From: Flaviaesturariibacter aridisoli
GTDB lineage: Bacteria > Bacteroidota > Bacteroidia > Chitinophagales > Chitinophagaceae
DNA length: 44,407 bases
NCBI RefSeq assembly: GCF_004343705.1
Contig: NZ_SKFH01000033.1
Location: 1-44,407 of the forward strand
Direction of reading: 5' to 3'
Position numbers and translations under genes: made by a program. Positions within the stretch are counted from its first letter, which is position 1. Every line of letters begins with the position of its first letter. The notes under the pieces are model-generated. The model made no database searches. It worked only from the letters and a program-made list of their open reading frames with translations, and was not told the origin of the DNA. Positions 30,968 through 38,939 of the stretch are shown here, one piece after another.

Positions 30968-31280
30968 TGAGAATCTGCCCAAGCGACTGAAGCTTGACTT
31001 TCCCGATCACGAAACCTATACCGTCCGCGACAAGGGTTGGAACGGGATCAAGAATGGCCAGTTAATGCAACTGATGCTCGAAGATGGTTTCGATGCATTA
31101 CTCACCTTTGACAAGAATCTGCAGCACCAGCAGAACTTCCAGAAGTACACCATTGCGGTATTTGTCCTTTCTCGCTTTAACAATACCTACTCTGAATTGA
31201 CTAAGCTGTCACCAGTCGTTCACCGACATCTAAACAACCCGCCGTTGCCTGCTGGTCCTATTGTGGTAGTCTCCTCCTGA
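30951..31280 (+). CDS. DUF5615 PIN-like toxin
   Basis: A 109-residue PIN-like (Mut7-C type) protein that starts MKLLLDENLPKRL and has DGFDALLTFDKNLQHQQN, the acidic residues expected for a metal-dependent RNase (D6, E7 and the D of LTFDKN). With the DUF433 gene it forms a type II toxin-antitoxin module. Its RNase activity is inferred from the family. Confidence 0.9.
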   Translation: MKLLLDENLPKRLKLDFPDHETYTVRDKGWNGIKNGQLMQLMLEDGFDALLTFDKNLQHQQNFQKYTIAVFVLSRFNNTYSELTKLSPVVHRHLNNPPLPAGPIVVVSS

Positions 31281-31445
31281 TAGGCAGCGCCCAACATGAA
31301 CGATGTCGATTCCTGATCTTTAGCTAGAATACAGAGATTGCAATTTCAAGCGACCATCGCGAATGGTTGATCCGGATGGTCAGGCATCTGCCAGGCCTGT
31401 TGCTGCAACACAAAGGATCCATCCCGGAAATACGCTTGCAGGCGC
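31281..31445. other. Intergenic stretch after the toxin gene
   Basis: It holds GCCCAAC at 31289-31295, the possible outer core site of the toxin-antitoxin cassette, 8 bases after the toxin stop. Beyond that I see no gene, promoter or repeat up to the terminator at 31449. Confidence 0.4.
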
Positions 31446-31496
31446 AAAAACGCTGTTGCCGGTCACCGGCATTCGGGCCTGGCGCCGGCAACAGCG
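31446..31496 (-). terminator. Terminator of the 31528-31992 gene
   Basis: ACGCTGTTGCCGG (31449-31461) and CCGGCAACAGCGT (31484-31496) form a perfect 13-base stem. On the minus strand it is followed by TTTT, 32 bases after the stop of the secreted protein gene. Confidence 0.85.
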
Positions 31497-31527
31497 TGGA
31501 GTAATCAATAAGCAGCAGTACATTTTC

Positions 31528-31992
31528 TTAATACTCTGTTTGCAGGCTGGTATACCAGATCTGGCCCCCGGAAAGGCTGTCATCAAATAGTTTATTGTAC
31601 TCTTTCGCTTTGTCGGCCGGATACATTTTTCGCAACAGGGTCTCTATATCGTATTCGCCCTGGCGCACGACCGGGTCCATAATAAACAGGTAGCTGTACG
31701 TGCCATTGGCTTCTGCCTTCACCGGGAACAAAACCCGCGTTTTCCGGAACACCTCCTGGTCCTTTCCCTCCAGCTTATAGCCCATCGGCCAGAAGATATC
31801 TTTCAGAAAGTGCTCAAACTGTGCCCGCTTGTCGGCTTTCACCGGGTTGACAATGACCCATACCGTGTCGCCCTGCCGCGCAATGGTACGAACACCTGGC
31901 TTTTGCGCAGGATTGCTTGACGTTTGTGCATGCAGGCGGGCTGGTAACAGCATTCCGAAGGAGAGCAGGGCAAGCGTGAGTAGCTTTTTCAT
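31528..31992 (-). CDS. Secreted hypothetical protein (154 aa)
   Basis: A 154-residue protein with a signal peptide (MKKLLTLALLSFGMLLPARL, then HAQ). The mature part contains GDTVWVIVNPVKADKRAQFE and IFWPMGYKLEGKDQEVFRKT, which suggests a dimeric alpha-beta barrel-like fold; no family named. The ATG at 31992 is used because it begins the signal peptide. Confidence 0.72.
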   Translation of the reverse strand: MKKLLTLALLSFGMLLPARLHAQTSSNPAQKPGVRTIARQGDTVWVIVNPVKADKRAQFEHFLKDIFWPMGYKLEGKDQEVFRKTRVLFPVKAEANGTYSYLFIMDPVVRQGEYDIETLLRKMYPADKAKEYNKLFDDSLSGGQIWYTSLQTEY

Positions 31993-32330
31993 TTTATTTG
32001 GTTTAGGGTGAACAATCGAGTTCCGGGAAAGAGACCTGTGGCAGGAAGAACATAGGCACTTGTCCTCCATCGTTCCTGCTACCTTAAAAATAAAACGTTT
32101 TCAAAGTAAACGATGCTCATGCGAACGTATTTATCGGGAGCCTGCTCCTGCTTCAGGTGGACCGTATTTCTACAACGGGCTTCTTTCAGCCGGGCTTGAG
32201 CGGTGCCGCCATGGGTACGGCGGTGCTCCAGCACGGCATTGCCAGCCACGAAGCGTTCTGCGCGTACCGGAAAAAGCGGACCTTGCCGGGGTCGCCCGCA
32301 GCAGAAAGCCGGGCATCCGCCTACACAACC

Positions 32331-32726
32331 ATGTTTACCGATCGAACCATTCCTGTCGACGCCACCCTCCTGTCTTTTGTTTACGAAAAGGCATCGGATT
32401 CCTGGCTGCTTACCTGCACCGGGTCGATCGCGATCACCGTCTACTCGGTGTGGCGCCTCCTGAAGGCACAGAAGGTCATCGCCGTTTCGCCCGACCACGG
32501 GCAGTGGTTTGGCCTGAGCAGTCCGCTAAACCTGGCGCAGGAGGTTTTCGGCCGGCTGCAGGCGCAACGGCTGCTGTCCATTGCCATCCAAAAAGATACG
32601 GGCGACCTGCACCTGCATTTCGACAACGATTACCTGCTCGAGGTGCTGATCACCTCCGCCAACTACGAATGCTATGACCTGGCCATCGGGGCGGAGCGCT
32701 ACATCGCTACGGGCGGCGGCGCGTAA
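32331..32726 (+). CDS. Hypothetical protein (131 aa)
   Basis: A 131-residue soluble protein: MFTDRTIPVDATLLSFVYEK, ITVYSVWRLLKAQKVIAVSP, LLSIAIQKDTGDLHLHFDND and YECYDLAIGAERYIATGGGA. The strand pattern with a terminal WEL-like YECYDL resembles small proteins of the DUF6188 type, without certainty. The ATG at 32331 fits the ordered region; the frame is open upstream to 32157 but with no protein-like pattern. Confidence 0.6.
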   Translation: MFTDRTIPVDATLLSFVYEKASDSWLLTCTGSIAITVYSVWRLLKAQKVIAVSPDHGQWFGLSSPLNLAQEVFGRLQAQRLLSIAIQKDTGDLHLHFDNDYLLEVLITSANYECYDLAIGAERYIATGGGA

Positions 32727-32916
32727 TTGCGCCGGCCTGGAAGCAACGGTCTTTTTCAAGCCGACCGGGCGCGTCTGCTCAAGGCTGAGCCGTGAAAAAA
32801 ATCTTCCATTCTAAATGATTGTGCTACAAGAGTTCCCGTATTTCTGCGGATAGCTCAGGCAGAACAGGCGCGTATTTTCTTCCTACCTTAAAAGGAAGGA
32901 AACCAAACCATACGTT

Positions 32917-34248
32917 ATGAAACAAACCTACCGCGTCCTGACAGGGCTCCTGTTCGTGCTATTCGCTGCGCAGCCGGCGCCGGCACAGATCCTCAAAAGA
33001 ATTGCCGACAAGGCCAAAGCCAAGACCGTGCAGCGCGTCGATAACCAGATTGACAAAGCCATCGACAAATCGCTCGACAGCGTGGAGCAAACCGTTGCCG
33101 GCAACCCCGACGGCGGCAGCGTGGCCACGCCGGCAGGCGCCCGCGCCGACGAGGCTACGGGGAGCACGCCCGAGAAGTCCGCGCCCCGGGGCAACAGCCT
33201 CAAGGCCTATTCGCGCTTCGACTTTGTGCCCGGCAGCAAGATCCTTTACGTGGAAGATTTCGCTGCCGAGTCGATCGGGGAAATGCCGGCCAAGTGGCGC
33301 ACAAGCGGCAGCGGCGAGGTGATGACCATCGACGGCATCGCGGGCAAGTGGCTCAACCTGAAAGAGCGTACGTCGTATACGTCGTCGTTTCATACGGCGC
33401 TGCAGGAAAACTATACGCTTGAATTCGACCTGATCGCCCACTTCAAAGACGATCAGCGGGTGCCGATCGTACAGGTATGGCTCGTGCACCCGATCAGCCC
33501 CGTAAACGCCGCCGGCGTTGCCACTTATCAAAGCGGCATCGCCCTCGACCTGAAACCCAATATCGGTTCCAATACGACGCCCGACGGCGTGCTGCTGAAC
33601 ACCTACAACAGCAAGGGCTCCGTGTACTTCTCCGGCGATGGCGTGCGGCACTCCGTGTTCAACGATTTCAACAAGCAGGCAACGCCGGTGCACGTGGCGC
33701 TGTGGGTGCAGGGCACGCGCGTGCGTGCGTGGCTCAACCAGCAGAAAGTGTACGACAACCCCGGCGCGCTCGAAGCCGGCACCAGCCCCAGCCAGCTGCG
33801 CTTCGAGCTGGACTCCTACGGAGGGCCGCAGGAAAATTACCAGTACTATCTCTCCAACATCAAGATCGCGGCGGCGGCTGCCGACACCCGCAACAAGCTG
33901 CTCAGCACAGGCAGCTTCTCCACAACGGGTATCCTGTTCGATGTGAATTCGGATGCCATCAAGCCGGTATCGGCAGGCGTGCTCAAGGAAGTAGCCGCCG
34001 TGTTGAACGCCAACCCCGGGGTAAAAGTGAAGATCATCGGTCATACCGACAACGATGGCGATGCGGCCGCCAACCTGGACCTCTCGCGCCGCCGTGCGGC
34101 AGCCGTGAAGAACGCGCTGGTGAGCACCTTCAACGTCGATGCCGCCCGCATACAAACCGATGGACAAGGGGCCACCAAGCCCGTTGCCGACAACAAGACC
34201 GCGGAGGGCAAAGCGCAGAACCGGCGGGTGGAATTTGTGAAGTTGTGA
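32917..34248 (+). CDS. OmpA family protein
   Basis: A 443-residue exported protein. Signal peptide about 1-23; a helical, lysine/aspartate-rich segment (RIADKAKAKTVQRVDNQIDK) and a low-complexity linker; a central beta-rich domain of about 200 residues (LYVEDFAAESIGEMPAKWRT, LEFDLIAHFKDD) that looks like a concanavalin/LamG-type fold; and a C-terminal OmpA peptidoglycan-binding domain at about 335-443 (ILFDVNSDAIKPVS, GHTDNDGDAAANLDLSRRRA, NRRVEFVKL). It should anchor the outer membrane to peptidoglycan. CCCGTATTTCTGCGG lies at 32834-32848 in the upstream region. Confidence 0.9.
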   Translation: MKQTYRVLTGLLFVLFAAQPAPAQILKRIADKAKAKTVQRVDNQIDKAIDKSLDSVEQTVAGNPDGGSVATPAGARADEATGSTPEKSAPRGNSLKAYSRFDFVPGSKILYVEDFAAESIGEMPAKWRTSGSGEVMTIDGIAGKWLNLKERTSYTSSFHTALQENYTLEFDLIAHFKDDQRVPIVQVWLVHPISPVNAAGVATYQSGIALDLKPNIGSNTTPDGVLLNTYNSKGSVYFSGDGVRHSVFNDFNKQATPVHVALWVQGTRVRAWLNQQKVYDNPGALEAGTSPSQLRFELDSYGGPQENYQYYLSNIKIAAAAADTRNKLLSTGSFSTTGILFDVNSDAIKPVSAGVLKEVAAVLNANPGVKVKIIGHTDNDGDAAANLDLSRRRAAAVKNALVSTFNVDAARIQTDGQGATKPVADNKTAEGKAQNRRVEFVKL

Positions 34249-34262
34249 CCTAAACCAATAGC

Positions 34263-34289
34263 AAAGGCCCCCGCATCGCGGGGGCCTTT
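34263..34289. terminator. Terminator hairpin between converging genes
   Basis: AAAGGCCCCCGC and GCGGGGGCCTTT pair around ATC, 14 bases after the OmpA-family stop. The T tail is short. Confidence 0.75.
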
Positions 34290-34332
34290 GCATCCCCCTC
34301 CCTCCCGGGGAGGGGTTAGGGGTGGGGTGAGG
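34290..34332. repeat. REP-like element (half unit)
   Basis: CCCTCCCGGGGAGGGG followed by TTAGGGGTGGGG: a G/C-rich hairpin plus G-rich tail, related to the larger element at 37412-37500 and the half unit at 38876-38912. It fills the gap up to the outer-membrane protein stop. Confidence 0.6.
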
Positions 34333-36042
34333 TCAGAAATCAAAGTTCCTTCTCCACGCATTCCACCGAATCCCGCCGCCCACGATGAACGTGCCCGAGC
34401 CGACCGTGTTGTTGTTCGGCCAGGGTTGCGTTGTGTGGCGATACGTGCCGTTGGCCTCGATAAAGAGGTTCGGCCGCAGCTGGTACGAAGCCGTGAGGCC
34501 CAGCTGCACCACGGTGGTCTTGTAGCCCGAGCCCACGTTGAAGCCGTAGTCGGTGGTACGGTGCGGGATGGCATTGGCCACTACGTTATTGGGATCGGGA
34601 ATGGGGTTGGGCAGGAAGATGTTGCTGCCGTACGACACGAGGCCCGTATCGCGGCCCTGGAAGTAGGTCAGTGCTTTTGCAAACAGCGTCAGCTTGCGCA
34701 GCGGCTGGTAGCGGATCGTGCCGATCACTTCCTGGAAGTTGGCGCCGAGCGGGTGGGCGAGGGGCTGGTTGTAGTGCGTATAGTTGGCCACCGAGTCGTT
34801 GTGCGAGTAGGTGAAGGGACGCACGCGGTTGACTTCGAGCTGCAGGTCGAGGTTGCGGATGCCGAAGGCGTCCACGTACTTGGCGCCGAGCTGCCAGCCG
34901 AATTTATTGGCCCACCACCCGTTGCCGGCCTGGATCTCGGACAGCTTGAACTCGTCGAGGAGCACCTGCCCGTAAAACTGGAAACGGTGCGCCACGTTGG
35001 CCTTGAAGTCGAGACCGGCCACCGAGTTGTCGAAGGAGCCGTTGGCCTGCTCGATGGAGCGGTAAAAGATGACGGGGTTGAGGTATCCGAACTCGAAGTG
35101 GTTGGTACGGCCGAACACGATGCCTTCAAAAAGTCCTACGTTGAGCCACTTCGTAACGGCGAGGTCGAGGTGGTGCATCACGGCGTACTTTTTCGGCTGC
35201 AACTTGTCGGCATTGAGGCGGTTGGCCGAGTTGAGCTCCATGAACAGGTTCTGGTACTGGAACTTCCAGATGCGCGTGTTCAGCTTCAGGAATACGGTGG
35301 GGGCGGAGAAGTCGCTCAGGAACAGCGAGCGGTAGCCGGCGCCGATGAAGTTCTTGTCGTAACCGAACGCAATGTCGATGTACTTCGTGGCATTGAAGGT
35401 TACATAGCCCCGCGCGTCGAAGTAGTCCACGCCACCATTCCCTTTGAAGTCTTTGTAAAAGCCCGCGCCGGGAACGGCATTGCGCTCGGCGGTGAACTGC
35501 TGCACGTAGAGCGGGTCGCGCTCCTGGTTGTCGGTCACGTAAGCGGCGAAGCCGATCTTGTTGGCAATGCGGCCGCGCAGCGAAAAGCCACGCGTGTTGA
35601 GAAACAGGTGGCGGTCGTTGTCCTGCTCCTTCGACACCGTGTATTGAAACACGGGATTGACGGCGAGGAAGAAGTCGGGGCTGTGCACTTCGAAGAGCGT
35701 GCCTGCCGTGCGGTAGAAGTTTTTCAGAATGGGCTTGCGGCTCGCATAGTTCTCCCAGGGCTCGGCTACCCATTCCAGGTTGTTCACCTTGGCGAGATAG
35801 AGGTTATAGCGGTCCACCGGCGTCATCATCGTGGAGTCGAGGCGCTGCAGGGCGGGGATGAAGTGTTTGCGGCTGAGGGGCTTCGCGGTGGAGAAGTTGA
35901 GCACCGAATCGTGGCCCGCCTTGATCTCCATGCGCTCGAGGAGTGTGTTTTCGGGAGCGTCTTGCGGCAGGTAGGTGGTCTGGGCCGAAGAGAGGAACGG
36001 CAGCAGCACGAAGGCCGCACCGAGGCATTGTTTATATTGCAT
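34333..36042 (-). CDS. Outer-membrane beta-barrel protein, Wzi/RemB-like
   Basis: A 569-residue protein with a signal peptide (QCLGAAFVLLPFLSSAQ) and a long series of amphipathic strands ending in an aromatic residue (RRNFDF), typical of outer-membrane barrels. Stretches such as DIAFGYDKNFIGAGYRSLFL and GFSLRGRIANKIGFAAYVTD resemble capsule-assembly Wzi and the gliding-related protein RemB of Flavobacterium. The role is by similarity only. The ATG at 36042 is chosen over a TTG 6 bases upstream. It is divergent from the dihydroorotase gene with a 22-base gap. Confidence 0.72.
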   Translation of the reverse strand: MQYKQCLGAAFVLLPFLSSAQTTYLPQDAPENTLLERMEIKAGHDSVLNFSTAKPLSRKHFIPALQRLDSTMMTPVDRYNLYLAKVNNLEWVAEPWENYASRKPILKNFYRTAGTLFEVHSPDFFLAVNPVFQYTVSKEQDNDRHLFLNTRGFSLRGRIANKIGFAAYVTDNQERDPLYVQQFTAERNAVPGAGFYKDFKGNGGVDYFDARGYVTFNATKYIDIAFGYDKNFIGAGYRSLFLSDFSAPTVFLKLNTRIWKFQYQNLFMELNSANRLNADKLQPKKYAVMHHLDLAVTKWLNVGLFEGIVFGRTNHFEFGYLNPVIFYRSIEQANGSFDNSVAGLDFKANVAHRFQFYGQVLLDEFKLSEIQAGNGWWANKFGWQLGAKYVDAFGIRNLDLQLEVNRVRPFTYSHNDSVANYTHYNQPLAHPLGANFQEVIGTIRYQPLRKLTLFAKALTYFQGRDTGLVSYGSNIFLPNPIPDPNNVVANAIPHRTTDYGFNVGSGYKTTVVQLGLTASYQLRPNLFIEANGTYRHTTQPWPNNNTVGSGTFIVGGGIRWNAWRRNFDF

Positions 36043-36064
36043 TACCAAGCTTTAATAAGGGACA

Positions 36065-37414
36065 ATGCTACAAAAAAATTACCTGATCCGGAATATACAG
36101 GTGGTCAACGAAGGCCGCATCGTGACGCAGGACGTATGGATCCGCGGGGGGCGCATCGAAAAGATCGGCAGCGCGCTGAAAGTGGGCGACGTTGCCTGCG
36201 AAGAGATCGACGGCACGGGCAAGCACCTGCTCCCCGGCGCCATCGACGACCAGGTGCATTTCCGTGAGCCGGGTCTGACGCACAAAGCCACGATCTATAC
36301 CGAAGCCAAGGCAGCAGTAGCCGGCGGCGTCACCTCCTTCATGGAGATGCCCAACACGGTGCCGCCGGTGTTTACGCAGGAGCTGCTTGAAGAAAAATAT
36401 GCCATTGGCGCCCGCAGCTCGCTGGCCAACTACTCCTTTTATATGGGCACCTCCAACAGCAATGTAGACGAGGTGCTGCGTACCAACGATAAGAAACAGG
36501 ATGTGTGCGGCGTCAAGATCTTCATGGGCGCCTCCACCGGCAACCTGCTGGTGGATAATTACCTCAGCATCGACCGGGTCTTTGCCGGCAGCGAGCTGCT
36601 CATTGCCACGCACTGCGAGGAAGAGCCGATTATCAAAGCCAACTACGAGCGGCTGAAGGCGGAGAAGGGCGAGCTTACGCCTTCCGATCACCCGCTGGTG
36701 CGCGACGAGGAGGCCTGCTTCGAGTCGTCGTTCAAGGCCGTGCAGCTGGCCAAGAAGCACGGCACGCGGCTGCACATCCTGCACATTACTACAGCGCGCG
36801 AACTGCAGCTGTTCGGCAACATGCTGCCACTTACCGAAAAGCGGATCACGGCGGAAGTGTGCGTGCACCACCTGCACTTTACCTCCGACGATTATGCGCA
36901 GCACGGCTACGACATCAAGTGCAATCCCGCCATCAAGGCGCCGCAGCACCGCGAGGCGCTCTGGGCGGCCCTCCTCGACGACCGCCTCGACGTCATCGCC
37001 ACCGACCACGCGCCGCACCTGCGCTCGGAAAAGACGGGTCCCTACGAGCACGCCCACGCCGGCCTGCCGCTGGTGCAGCACCCGCTGCTCCTGATGCTGC
37101 ACTATTATCAGGAGGGCCGCATTCCGCTGGAAACGGTAGTCCGCAAGATGAGCCATGCGGTGGCCGATTGCTTCGGAATCCAAGACCGCGGCTATATCCG
37201 CGAGGGCTATTGGGCCGACCTGGTGATCGTGGACCTCACCGCCCACACCGATGTGACGCCGGAGAGCCTGCACTATACCTGCGGTTGGAGCCCCTTCGAG
37301 GGGATGCGTTTCCCGGCACGGATCACCCATACTTTCGTAAACGGCCATAAAGTTTATGCAAACGGCCTGTGGAATGAATCTCAGATGGGGCAGCGGCTGC
37401 GCTTTGACCGGTAG
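36065..37414 (+). CDS. Dihydroorotase-type amidohydrolase
   Basis: A 449-residue amidohydrolase of the dihydroorotase family (pyrimidine synthesis: dihydroorotate from carbamoyl-aspartate). Seen: LLPGAIDDQVHFREPGL, AGGVTSFMEMPNTVPP, ATHCEEE, LHILHITTARE and IATDHAPHLRSEK. In the usual HxH metal motif the first histidine is replaced by glutamine (Q63, with H65). The remaining metal histidines and aspartate (HCEEE, HILH, DHAPH) are present, so it may use a modified metal centre. The stop codon TAG is the first base triplet of the 37412-37500 repeat. Confidence 0.85.
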   Translation: MLQKNYLIRNIQVVNEGRIVTQDVWIRGGRIEKIGSALKVGDVACEEIDGTGKHLLPGAIDDQVHFREPGLTHKATIYTEAKAAVAGGVTSFMEMPNTVPPVFTQELLEEKYAIGARSSLANYSFYMGTSNSNVDEVLRTNDKKQDVCGVKIFMGASTGNLLVDNYLSIDRVFAGSELLIATHCEEEPIIKANYERLKAEKGELTPSDHPLVRDEEACFESSFKAVQLAKKHGTRLHILHITTARELQLFGNMLPLTEKRITAEVCVHHLHFTSDDYAQHGYDIKCNPAIKAPQHREALWAALLDDRLDVIATDHAPHLRSEKTGPYEHAHAGLPLVQHPLLLMLHYYQEGRIPLETVVRKMSHAVADCFGIQDRGYIREGYWADLVIVDLTAHTDVTPESLHYTCGWSPFEGMRFPARITHTFVNGHKVYANGLWNESQMGQRLRFDR

Positions 37415-37500
37415 CCCATCCCCGACCCTTCCCAAAGGGAAGGGAGTTTGAAACCGCCTCTGTTCCCCTTCCCTTCGGGAAGGGGTTAGGGGATGGGCTA
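37412..37500. repeat. REP/BIME-like element with 12-bp terminal inverted repeats
   Basis: TAGCCCATCCCC (37412-37423) and GGGGATGGGCTA (37489-37500) are perfect inverted ends. Two inner hairpins (CCCTTCCCAAAGGGAAGGG and CCCCTTCCCTTCGGGAAGGG) lie between. Half units of the same family occur at 34290 and 38876. The first three bases are the stop codon of the dihydroorotase gene. Confidence 0.8.
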
Positions 37501-37510
37501 AACAGAATCT

Positions 37511-38839
37511 ATGCTTGTAGACCAAATAACGCTCAACGACCTGGCCATCTTTCACCCGGAAGAGGAGTACTCGATCTTTCACCGGCTCAACTTCACCCAG
37601 ACGAACGTCGGGAAGGAGTGGCTGCGCCATTTTTTCAGCGAGCCGCTGTCCGATATTGAAAAGATCCGCGGTACCCAGCGCATCCTGCGCACACTGATGG
37701 AACGCGCGGCGGAGTGGCCGAAGGAGATCTCCAACGGCACGATGCACGTGATCGACCGCTTCTTCGACTACCAGCTTGGGTTTATCTCCAGCAGCCACAA
37801 TAAGGTCAGCGCCCTTACGTACCGCCTTTTCAACAGCGGCGACTACTCGATGGTCCGGTACTCGGTGATGCACTTTGCCGATTTCTACCGCGGCCTGAAG
37901 GTGTTGCTGGGGTTGCTCCAGAATACCGAGCTGCCGCGGCAGCTCGCCGCGCACCTGGAACGCATCGATTCCCTGCTGCGCGAGAAGCCCCTGGCGGAAC
38001 TGGCCGCGCTGGACCCGAAGCAAAAGCTCAGCATACAGGAGAACCTGTACTTCGCTTATTACCTGCGTGGGGCCTATAAAAGCCGCACGCTCGAGCTCAT
38101 CGACATCTTCGGGCGCCTCGAGGCCTGGCATTCGATGGCGCTGGCCATGCAGCGCTTCGGTTTGCAGTTCCCCGAATTCGTGGCTGGCAGCCAGCCACAG
38201 CTGCACAGCAAGGGATTGTACCACGTGCTGCTGCGGCAGCCGGTGGCCTACGACCTGCTGATGGACCCGGCGCAGAACTTCGTTTTCCTTACCGGCGCCA
38301 ACATGGCGGGCAAAAGTACCCTGATCAAGGCCACGGGCGCCGCGGTATACCTGGCCCACCTGGGTATGGGCGTACCGGCCGCGCACATGCGCCTCACCCT
38401 GTTCGACGGCCTGCTGTCGAACATCAATGTGACCGACAACATCGTCAAAGGCGAATCGTATTTCTACAATGAGGTGCAGCGCATCAAGAACACCATCGTC
38501 AAGATCAACGACGGGGGCAAATGGCTGGTGCTCATCGACGAGCTGTTCAAGGGCACCAACATGCAGGACGCGATGAAATGCTCGCTGACAGTGATTAAGG
38601 GGCTGGTGAAGATGCACAATTCGCTGTTCATCCTGTCGACCCACCTCTACGAGATCGGGGAGGATCTGAGAGGGTACCCCAACATCGCCTTCAAGTATTT
38701 CGAAACGACCGTGGAGAACGACCAGCTTTCTTTCTCCTACCAATTGCGCGAAGGCATCTCCAACGACCGGATCGGGTACGTTATCCTAAGGCGGGAGAAG
38801 GTCGTGGACCTTCTCGAGAGCCTCGGAGGGAATGTCTGA
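37511..38839 (+). CDS. MutS-like ATPase, C-terminal type
   Basis: A 442-residue MutS-family ATPase without the N-terminal mismatch-recognition domain. Residues about 1-240 are the helical lever/clamp region; the ABC-type ATPase follows, with Walker A at 262-270 (TGANMAGKST), FDGLLSNINVTDNIVKGESY and Walker B LVLIDELFKGTN. Short MutS-like proteins of this type are common in Bacteroidota; their function is not settled and mismatch repair is unlikely. The stop codon lies in a heptad repeat. Confidence 0.88.
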   Translation: MLVDQITLNDLAIFHPEEEYSIFHRLNFTQTNVGKEWLRHFFSEPLSDIEKIRGTQRILRTLMERAAEWPKEISNGTMHVIDRFFDYQLGFISSSHNKVSALTYRLFNSGDYSMVRYSVMHFADFYRGLKVLLGLLQNTELPRQLAAHLERIDSLLREKPLAELAALDPKQKLSIQENLYFAYYLRGAYKSRTLELIDIFGRLEAWHSMALAMQRFGLQFPEFVAGSQPQLHSKGLYHVLLRQPVAYDLLMDPAQNFVFLTGANMAGKSTLIKATGAAVYLAHLGMGVPAAHMRLTLFDGLLSNINVTDNIVKGESYFYNEVQRIKNTIVKINDGGKWLVLIDELFKGTNMQDAMKCSLTVIKGLVKMHNSLFILSTHLYEIGEDLRGYPNIAFKYFETTVENDQLSFSYQLREGISNDRIGYVILRREKVVDLLESLGGNV

Positions 38840-38930
38840 TGTAGGATGTCGGATGTCTGGTTTGACGGGAACGATCTCCCTTTCCTTAGGGAAGGGGCGG
38901 GGATGGGTCGGATGTCAGATTTAAGGTTAC
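38837..38930 (+). repeat. Heptad repeat and REP-like half unit after the MutS-like gene
   Basis: TGATGTA GGATGTC GGATGTC starts with the TGA stop codon itself (38837-38857). A REP-like hairpin (CCCTTTCCTTAGGGAAGGGG with a GGGATGGG tail) follows at about 38877-38910, and a further GGATGTC at 38912-38918. TACCTTTC just before the next gene (about 10 bases) may be a weak -7 element. Confidence 0.7.
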
Positions 38931-38939
38931 CTTTCTGGT

